From JBAPUB01 sp049282455 (lineage in GTDB: Bacteria > Actinomycetota > Actinomycetes > JAHEKZ01), in contig JBAPUB010000121.1 of NCBI GenBank assembly GCA_049282455.1, positions 1 to 5,425 of the forward strand: DNA of 5,425 bases. Reading direction: 5' to 3'. The notes below the pieces were generated by a model that saw nothing but the letters and a program-made list of their open reading frames with translations, was not told the DNA's origin and made no database searches. Every line of letters begins with the position of its first letter. Within the stretch, counting starts at the first letter, position 1. This document shows positions 1-4,731 of this stretch, one piece after another. The translations under genes were made by a program, and so were the position numbers.

Positions 1-57
1 AGACCGAAGGCAACGGCCCGACAGCCACCCACGAGTAGCCCGACCGGGTCTCCTCGG

Positions 58-621
58 TCAGTCTGAGGGCGGGGCGCCGGTCTTCCATTGGTCTGCCGTG
101 ACTGCGTAGATGACGGCATCGAACTCGATTCCCTCGTCGACGATCTGCGCACGGTGGTCGAACTCCATCCCGAGGCGTCGCATTACTCCAAGGCTGCGTC
201 GGTTGCTCGGCTCGGTGATCGAGATGACCCGGCCGAACCCGAGAACGCCGAAGCCGCGCTCGAGCCACGCCGATGCAGCTTCGGTCGCATACCCGCACCC
301 CCAGTACTCGTGCGCCAACCGCCAGGCGACCTCGACGTCGTCTGGGTAGGACTGCTGATGGTGGAGGCCGCACATCCCAAGGAACGCCCCGTCGGCTCGA
401 CGCTCGACGGCCAGAAGTCCGATTCCTTCGGAGGCAAAGAGGTCCTGTGCCCAGGCAGCGATGTCGTCGGAGTCCTCACGGCTCAACGGCTCGCCTCCGA
501 GGAAGGCGTACACCTCGGGGTCTGCATTGAGTGCGGCGTACAAGGGCAGGTCGTCGGCCCGGAAGGTCCGCAGGATCAAGCGCGGCGTCACCGTGATCTC
601 CGTGCCGTCCCAGTGGGTCAT
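58..621 (-). CDS. GNAT family N-acetyltransferase, RimJ/RimL type
   Basis: Predicted cytosolic acetyl-CoA-dependent N-acetyltransferase of 187 residues, the usual size for a single-domain RimJ/RimL-like GNAT. Visible family features, in order, are the N-terminal strand TPRLILRTFRADDL (residues 12-25), the central strand ending in VEVAWRL (96-102), the acetyl-CoA pyrophosphate loop YWGCGYATEA (106-115) and the C-terminal PSNRRSLGVMRRLGMEF (138-154), where the Asn and the RLGM turn are typical. The substrate cannot be told; relatives acetylate ribosomal proteins, other protein N-termini or small amines. I chose the ATG at 621 because GGGTGG lies 7 nt upstream. An in-frame GTG at 645 would add eight residues but has no ribosome binding site and lies inside a palindrome. 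The gene is divergent from the redox operon and has no obvious functional link to it. Confidence 0.9.
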   Translation of the reverse strand: MTHWDGTEITVTPRLILRTFRADDLPLYAALNADPEVYAFLGGEPLSREDSDDIAAWAQDLFASEGIGLLAVERRADGAFLGMCGLHHQQSYPDDVEVAWRLAHEYWGCGYATEAASAWLERGFGVLGFGRVISITEPSNRRSLGVMRRLGMEFDHRAQIVDEGIEFDAVIYAVTADQWKTGAPPSD

Positions 622-642
622 GACTGGGCCACCCGGTCTGGC

Positions 643-660
643 CACCGGCCGCGGCCGGTG
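643..660. promoter_or_regulatory. perfect 18-bp GC-rich palindrome upstream of the acetyltransferase
   Basis: CACCGGCCGCGGCCGGTG is identical to its own reverse complement over all 18 bases. It ends 22 bp upstream of the acetyltransferase ATG (621), where an operator or a leader hairpin of that gene would lie. GC-rich palindromes also arise by chance in high-GC genomes, so a regulatory role is only inferred. Confidence 0.35.
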
Positions 661-692
661 ACGAGCTGCGGACTCGCCATGGGGAGTGAGGG

Positions 693-736
693 TAGGCCAT
701 CACGAGAGCCAGCTCTGAGCTGGTGACTAGGCCATC
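693..736. repeat. TAGGCCATC direct repeat flanking a 15-bp dyad
   Basis: TAGGCCATC occurs at 693-701 and again at 728-736, each followed by CGAG (the first copy after one extra A). Between them, 709-723 is a perfect dyad, CCAGCTC-T-GAGCTGG. The seven bases GTGACTA at 723-729 also match one arm of the dyad at 821-838 (GTGACTA at 831-837). The arrangement lies in the divergent intergenic region and could be regulator binding sites, but no known operator is recognised. Confidence 0.3.
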
Positions 737-820
737 CGAGGGTTTCTCTCGCCCGGCCGCTAAGGGTTGAAGGCGTCTGACCTGCGCAAACGTCGGCTCT
801 CCCTTGGGAGGGCACTGTGG

Positions 821-838
821 GTAGTCAAAAGTGACTAC
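821..838. promoter_or_regulatory. 18-bp dyad, candidate operator of the redox operon
   Basis: GTAGTCA-AAAG-TGACTAC has perfect 7-bp arms around a 4-bp, AT-rich spacer. It lies 62-79 bp upstream of the ATG at 900 and is less GC-rich than its surroundings, as expected for a site bound by a dimeric helix-turn-helix regulator. If the weak -10-like hexamer at 848-853 is real, the dyad covers the -35 region. The motif does not match the iron-box consensus of DtxR/IdeR. No regulator gene is present in the window. Confidence 0.35.
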
Positions 839-847
839 TGAGATTCC

Positions 848-853
848 GATACT
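848..853 (+). promoter_or_regulatory. possible -10 element of the redox operon
   Basis: GATACT resembles a TANNNT-type actinobacterial -10 hexamer. It would place the transcript start near 860, giving a leader of about 40 nt that begins just before the self-complementary arms. The -35 region is poor (GTCAAA, 824-829, 18 bp spacing) and lies inside the dyad, so a promoter here would probably need an activator or an alternative sigma factor. This is a weak call by eye. Confidence 0.2.
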
Positions 854-861
854 GCCCACGA

Positions 862-890
862 CCGTCGGACCGGACCGACGGATCCGTCGG
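862..890 (+). promoter_or_regulatory. three-arm self-complementary leader abutting the ribosome binding site
   Basis: Three 7-nt arms lie in tandem: CCGTCGG (862-868), CCGACGG (875-881) and CCGTCGG (884-890). Arm 2 is the exact reverse complement of both arm 1 and arm 3. Arms 1 and 2 can form a 7-bp hairpin with a 6-nt loop, ACCGGA. Arms 2 and 3 make a perfect 16-bp palindrome (875-890), which as RNA would fold as 6 bp around a GAUC loop. Arm 3 ends on the first base of the Shine-Dalgarno GGAGGA (890-895) of the gene starting at 900. The two hairpins exclude each other, so this could be a simple translational switch; it could also be a set of DNA operator half-sites. Confidence 0.45.
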
Positions 891-899
891 GAGGAAGCC

Positions 900-2342
900 A
901 TGGGTCAAGGCGCGACCACTGCAGCGATCGACGCAGCTCCCCCAAGCGCGGCGCGCCACCGACGACCCGAGGTACGACGCACTCGAACGACCCGAACGGT
1001 CGTGCGATCCGGACGCCGCGCTACGGCGAGCAGGCGCGGTCGGCTTGGCGACGCGGCCGGGGTAGCGGCTGGCCTGCTGGGTGGGTTGGTGCTCGGTAGC
1101 ACCTTCGTCGTCATGCGCCCCTTCTGGGGCACTCCAGGCGGACCGGCTCTCGTCGGTGGCACCCTCGCGGCCGTCGCCGGTACCTATCTGTGCCTCGTGC
1201 TCCTGGTGTTGATCTCGCGACTTCCCTGGCTCGAGCGTGAAGCTGGACACGACCGCATGGTGGCGTGGCACCGGGCTGCCGCCCCGTGGGCTCTTCTGCT
1301 GGTCGGGGCACACGTCGTTCTGACGACGGTCGGCTACTCGCAGGGAGCCGGGATCAACCCTTTCGCGGAGGCCTGGCGACTCGTCACGAGCTATCCGTGG
1401 ATGATGCCGGCTGCGCTCGCTTCCGCGGCGATGGTGACGCTCGGAGTGGTGTCATGGCGCCCGATCAGGGCCCGGATGTCCTATGAGACTTGGTGGGTAG
1501 CACACCTGTACTTCTACCTCGCCGTGGTACTTGCGTTTGGACACCAGGTCAACACCGGTCTCCTCTTCACCTCGCACGCAGTACTGCGTGCCGGGTGGAT
1601 CGCGATGTACCTCGCAGTCGGCACAACGATCCTGGTCTGCCGAGTTGTAATCCCGCTTCGGCGTTCGCTCCGTCACGGACTGCGTGTGTCGCATGTCGTC
1701 CGAGAGGCTCCGGGTGTTGTCAGCGTCTACATCGACGGGCGCGACATCGCGCGGATGAACGTATCGGGAGGACAGTTCTTCCAGTGGCGGTTCCTCACCC
1801 GGCACTGGTGGTGGCAGGCTCACCCGTACTCCCTGTCCGCCGTTCCCACCGGCGACCAGCTGAGGATCACCGTCAAGCACCTTGGCGACCAGTCCGGCGA
1901 CCTGGAGCGTTTCCTGCGCCCGGGTACGCGCGTGCTCGCTGAGGGGCCGTATGGAACCTTCACTGCGTCGTCGCGTTCGAGTGACCGGATCGCAGCCTTT
2001 GCAGCGGGAGTAGGGATCACCCCTATTCGCGCCATGCTTGACGACCTTCCTGCCAGCTCAGACGTCACGGTCCTCTACCGGGTCTCGTCACTGGACGAGG
2101 TTGCCCTTCGCGGTGAGCTGGTGGCGCTGACAGCTGCATGTGGTTGGGGTCTGGTCTTCCTGGACGGGTCGCGTGATCAGCATCCGATCACCCTGAACTA
2201 CCTGACCCGTCATGTGCCTGACCTAGCCGAGCGGGACGTCTACGTCTGCGGTCCACGCTCCTACGCCGACGCGGTTGTGGCCGCCGCGCGAACGGCACAC
2301 GTACCCGCCGAACGCATCCACTGTGAGTCGTTTGCGTTCTGA
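900..2342 (+). CDS. ferric reductase-like transmembrane flavocytochrome (FRD/NOX superfamily NAD(P)H oxidoreductase)
   Basis: Integral membrane protein of 480 residues predicted to move electrons from cytosolic NAD(P)H through FAD and two b hemes across the membrane. A strongly basic, Arg-rich N-terminus (about 20-50) precedes about six membrane helices (roughly 51-73, 86-108, 126-146, 169-187, 201-219, 233-252). Candidate heme ligands are H124/H138 and H202/H215, spaced 14 and 13 residues apart as in ferric reductases and NADPH oxidases. The FAD site is HPYSLSA (308-314) with GPYGTF (349-354). The nucleotide site is AAGVGITPIRAML (368-380), VYVCGP (447-452) and a C-terminal ESFAF. The ATG at 900 is chosen for GGAGGA 4-5 nt upstream; an in-frame GTG at 831 lacks a ribosome binding site. 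It is first in the operon, 31 nt before the next gene. True substrate unknown: downstream FMN proteins are likelier acceptors than free iron. Confidence 0.9.
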   Translation: MGQGATTAAIDAAPPSAARHRRPEVRRTRTTRTVVRSGRRATASRRGRLGDAAGVAAGLLGGLVLGSTFVVMRPFWGTPGGPALVGGTLAAVAGTYLCLVLLVLISRLPWLEREAGHDRMVAWHRAAAPWALLLVGAHVVLTTVGYSQGAGINPFAEAWRLVTSYPWMMPAALASAAMVTLGVVSWRPIRARMSYETWWVAHLYFYLAVVLAFGHQVNTGLLFTSHAVLRAGWIAMYLAVGTTILVCRVVIPLRRSLRHGLRVSHVVREAPGVVSVYIDGRDIARMNVSGGQFFQWRFLTRHWWWQAHPYSLSAVPTGDQLRITVKHLGDQSGDLERFLRPGTRVLAEGPYGTFTASSRSSDRIAAFAAGVGITPIRAMLDDLPASSDVTVLYRVSSLDEVALRGELVALTAACGWGLVFLDGSRDQHPITLNYLTRHVPDLAERDVYVCGPRSYADAVVAAARTAHVPAERIHCESFAF

Positions 2343-2373
2343 CCGTCCGCCATAGCCATCGAGAGGGCTCATC

Positions 2374-3096
2374 GTGAAACGTGCGTTGTTCGTCACAGCC
2401 GGAACGGTGGCCGGCGTCGTCGCGTCGGTGTCGTACGCACCGGCGGCGCAGATCCTGGCGAGTGCTCACCCAGGGCAGAAGCTGCGAGTGGCCCAGGCGG
2501 ACAAGGCCGTGCGGGAGCACAGGGTCGGCGACCGACACACGAGTGTCGACAAGAAGGCGGCCAGGGTCTCGACGAAGAAGACGGAGAAGGATCCCAAGCC
2601 CAGGAATGTGGGCGGCGCCTCCAGTAAGCGGTCCGCGTCGTCCGGAGGCGGTTCCGTGTCCGCGGCGAGTTCCGGAACGGCGTCCACGAACACCGCCCCG
2701 TCAGGTGGCGACTCCGGATCGAAGGCACCGTCGAAGCCTTCCTCCAAGCCGGCGCCCAACCCGAAGCCGACGACCACGCACAGCTCTGCCCCCACGCCCA
2801 AACCCTCCCTTCCCGCGGTGGCCAAGACCTTTGTGGGCCAGGCGGTGTCGACCCCTTTCGGACCGGTGCAGGTCTCGATCGTCGTCCTGGACGGGCGCAT
2901 CACCGACGCGGCAGCGTTGACCTATCCCAATGCCGACCCCAAGTCTGTGCAGATTGCGAACTCCGCGCTGCCGAAGCTCCGGTCCGAAACGTTGGCGGCC
3001 CAGTCAGCGAGCATCGCGACCGTGTCGGGCGCTAGCTACACGTCCAGCGGTTGGATCTCCTCCCTGCAGTCAGCACTGAGCAAGGCGGGACTGTGA
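2374..3096 (+). CDS. exported FMN-binding domain protein with long Lys/Ser/Pro linker
   Basis: Predicted extracytosolic electron carrier of 240 residues with covalently bound FMN. Residues 1-31 form a signal or membrane anchor: KR followed by a hydrophobic stretch, with possible AxA cleavage sites at APA (22-24) or ASA (29-31). Residues about 45-148 are low complexity, first Lys/Arg-rich, then Ser/Gly/Thr, then Pro/Lys/Ser, and look like a disordered spacer or wall-interacting region. The C-terminal 149-240 is an FMN_bind domain ending in TVSGASYTSSGW. By analogy with RnfG and NqrC, ApbE would attach FMN to Ser221, in the position usually held by Thr. The conserved Asp three residues before the SGA(T/S) core is Ala here. 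The GTG start has GAGAGG 7 nt upstream. The stop overlaps the ApbE start as GTGA, so the two are probably translationally coupled. Confidence 0.85.
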   Translation: MKRALFVTAGTVAGVVASVSYAPAAQILASAHPGQKLRVAQADKAVREHRVGDRHTSVDKKAARVSTKKTEKDPKPRNVGGASSKRSASSGGGSVSAASSGTASTNTAPSGGDSGSKAPSKPSSKPAPNPKPTTTHSSAPTPKPSLPAVAKTFVGQAVSTPFGPVQVSIVVLDGRITDAAALTYPNADPKSVQIANSALPKLRSETLAAQSASIATVSGASYTSSGWISSLQSALSKAGL

Positions 3097-3902
3097 CGAG
3101 CGTGACCATTGCACCTGCCGGGCTGGGCGGTTGGGTGCGCTTCGTCCATGCGGAGCACGTGTGGGGCACGGTCGTGACCTTCGACGTGCGTGGACCTGAG
3201 GATCCGTGCGCGGACGAAGGCTTCGTGGGTGAGGCTCGTGAGGCGGTGTCCGAGACGGTGGACTTCCTGCACGACGTCGACGCGTGGTTCTCCACCTATC
3301 GTGTGGACTCATCAATCACGGCGCTACGCAACGGCCTGCTCGCGCTCGACGAGATGCCGGCGGTTGTCCGCAGCGTCCTCGACGGCTGCCGGCATGCCCG
3401 GGTGCTGACTCGTGCGGTATTCGATCCATGGGCCGTCCCCGGGGGAGTCGACCCGTCGGGCTACGTCAAAGGCTGGGCGGCCGACGTTGCGGCGGACATC
3501 CTGGTGCATCGGGGGTTCCCGAACGTCTCGGTCAATGCAGCAGGCGACGTCAGCTGTCGGGGCTTGCAGTCGCCGGGCCACGGTTGGACCGTAGGCATCC
3601 GTCACCCGGTGCATCCCGGCCAGATCATCCGAACATGCGTGGCCTTCGACGAAGCCGTGGCGACCTCGGGACGCTACGAGCAAGGTGAGCACGTTCTCGA
3701 CCCCCGGACCCACCGGTTCACGGCGGCGCTCGACTCAGCCACCGTCGTGGGGCCCGACGGTGGGCTGGCCGATGCGTTGGCCACGGCTCTCCTCATCGTG
3801 GGGGCCGAAGGAGCCGCCTGGTTCGCGGACCTGGAGGGCTGGTCGGCCTATCTCGTGGCGGGGTCCGAGGCGACGTACTTCGGCCCTGCGTTCATCCCCT
3901 GA
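3093..3902 (+). CDS. apbE: FAD:protein FMN transferase (ApbE family)
   Basis: Flavin transferase of 269 residues that uses FAD to attach FMN through a phosphoester bond to Thr or Ser of FMN_bind domains. All main family motifs are visible: VWGTVVTFDV near 23-32, FSTYRVDSSITALRNG near 66-81, DPSGYVKGWAAD near 124-135, VNAAGD near 152-157, TSGRYEQGEHVLDPRTH near 199-215, and ADALATAL near 233-240, whose Asp and Thr belong to the Mg2+ site. No lipoprotein box, signal peptide or membrane helix is visible, so it is probably cytosolic, unlike the exported lipoprotein ApbEs of many bacteria. The GTG at 3093 is chosen because it overlaps the upstream stop (GTGA) with AAGGCGGG just before it. A TTG at 3051 would lie inside the preceding gene. 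Substrates are almost certainly the flanking FMN_bind proteins. Confidence 0.9.
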   Translation: MTSVTIAPAGLGGWVRFVHAEHVWGTVVTFDVRGPEDPCADEGFVGEAREAVSETVDFLHDVDAWFSTYRVDSSITALRNGLLALDEMPAVVRSVLDGCRHARVLTRAVFDPWAVPGGVDPSGYVKGWAADVAADILVHRGFPNVSVNAAGDVSCRGLQSPGHGWTVGIRHPVHPGQIIRTCVAFDEAVATSGRYEQGEHVLDPRTHRFTAALDSATVVGPDGGLADALATALLIVGAEGAAWFADLEGWSAYLVAGSEATYFGPAFIP

Positions 3903-3924
3903 ACCCAAGAAGAGTGAGGACATG

Positions 3925-4731
3925 ATGGACCAGAACACCAAGCGGACGATGGCTGCAGCGGCAGGCGTGACCACCGTCGTGACGTCGGTGAGCGGGGCGG
4001 CACTTGGAATCGTTGCGGCCACGGCAGACGCGAGTCTTGCGCTCTCGGTTGTTGGGCAGGACATCAACAACGACTGGGGGCAGACACCCGAGGAGGTGGC
4101 AGCCGAGATACGGACGCAGGTGGCGGCCAGCGCCAAGGTCATGGACGCGAAGGCGACCTACGTCCACTGTCAGCATGTTGTCGATCTGCGCAAGGCTGCC
4201 GTGCAAGATGCGCTCAATGCCTACCACCATGCACTGAAGACCCGGTCTACCCTCGACGACCGACGCGCGAAGGCGAGACTCGCCGATACCCGCCACGCAC
4301 TGGCCCAAGCGCTCGCAGCCCTCAGCGACGCGAAGAAGGCGCTGGACCACGCGCGTGCGGTTGCGACCGCCCGGATCACTGCACTCCACTACGTGCTCGA
4401 CCCCAACCCGACCCCGACCCCCACGGACACGATTACCCCGACGCCGGTCAACGGCACGTTCCTGGGGCTGGCCAACAACTCCAACCCCTACGGCACCATG
4501 CAGGTCCAGATCACGGTGGTGAACGGCGTGATCACGGCCGTGACCACCCCGGTGTACCCGACGACGAGCGACTCCTATGACATCAACACCAAGGCGCTGC
4601 CGATCCTTCAGAACGAGGCGGTCGTGGCGCAGAGCTCGGTGATCGCGTCAGTGTCGGGCGCTTCGTACAGCTCGAAGGCGTTCAAGGAGTCGTTGCAGTC
4701 GGCGATCGTTCTTGCGGGCCTGCCAGGCTGA
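3925..4731 (+). CDS. FMN-binding domain protein with N-terminal anchor and helical (coiled-coil-like) domain
   Basis: Second predicted flavinylated carrier, 268 residues. Residues 1-36 look like a signal or anchor: TKR followed by an Ala/Val-rich hydrophobic stretch, with AxA sites at ATA (32-34) and ADA (34-36). Residues about 54-156 are Ala/Lys/Arg/Asp-rich with almost no Pro or Gly, predicting long, possibly coiled-coil helices; the only Cys is 82, in YVHCQH. A Pro/Thr linker (about 159-174) leads to an FMN_bind domain (175-268) clearly paralogous to that at 2818-3093, ending SVSGASYSSKAF with Ser247 as the probable FMN site. The Asp usually preceding the motif is again Ala. GAGG is 5 nt from the ATG at 3925 but only 2 nt from the adjacent ATG at 3922, so 3925 is preferred. 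The gap from apbE is 22 nt. The 3' end overlaps the convergent prenyltransferase. Confidence 0.85.
   Translation: MDQNTKRTMAAAAGVTTVVTSVSGAALGIVAATADASLALSVVGQDINNDWGQTPEEVAAEIRTQVAASAKVMDAKATYVHCQHVVDLRKAAVQDALNAYHHALKTRSTLDDRRAKARLADTRHALAQALAALSDAKKALDHARAVATARITALHYVLDPNPTPTPTDTITPTPVNGTFLGLANNSNPYGTMQVQITVVNGVITAVTTPVYPTTSDSYDINTKALPILQNEAVVAQSSVIASVSGASYSSKAFKESLQSAIVLAGLPG

Noticed and set aside
32..56. Possible terminator after the acetyltransferase
   Set aside because: Only two short GC stems (CGAG/CTCG and CCC/GGG) separated by an internal loop, with no T-tract on the relevant strand.
1..57. Possible gene end or RNA gene at the left edge
   Set aside because: No open frame with recognisable content and no tRNA-like cloverleaf could be found; too short to interpret.
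88..726. 212-residue open frame on the plus strand
   Set aside because: It lies opposite the acetyltransferase, whose motifs are unmistakable. The product has no recognisable family features, and long antisense frames are normal at this GC content.
679..726. 15-codon open frame starting ATG GGG AGT, in the intergenic region
   Set aside because: No ribosome binding site and no sign of coding; it is the tail of the antisense frame just mentioned.
831..899. Upstream GTG start giving a 503-residue ferric reductase-like protein
   Set aside because: No ribosome binding site precedes 831 and the extra 23 residues are unlike the family. The ATG at 900 has a strong GGAGGA, and the extra stretch coincides with the dyad and the leader arms.
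3051..3092. TTG start for the ApbE gene
   Set aside because: It would lie inside the preceding FMN-binding gene and add residues not seen in ApbE; the GTGA overlap at 3093 is a better start.
3685..3921. N-terminal extension of the second FMN-binding protein
   Set aside because: These codons lie within the apbE coding region in another frame and would place the signal-like segment in the middle of the protein. GAGG before 3925 supports the shorter form.
4165..4179. YVHCQH in the second FMN-binding protein as a heme-binding motif
   Set aside because: Heme c attachment needs CXXCH; there is only one Cys in the protein, so it is not a cytochrome c site.
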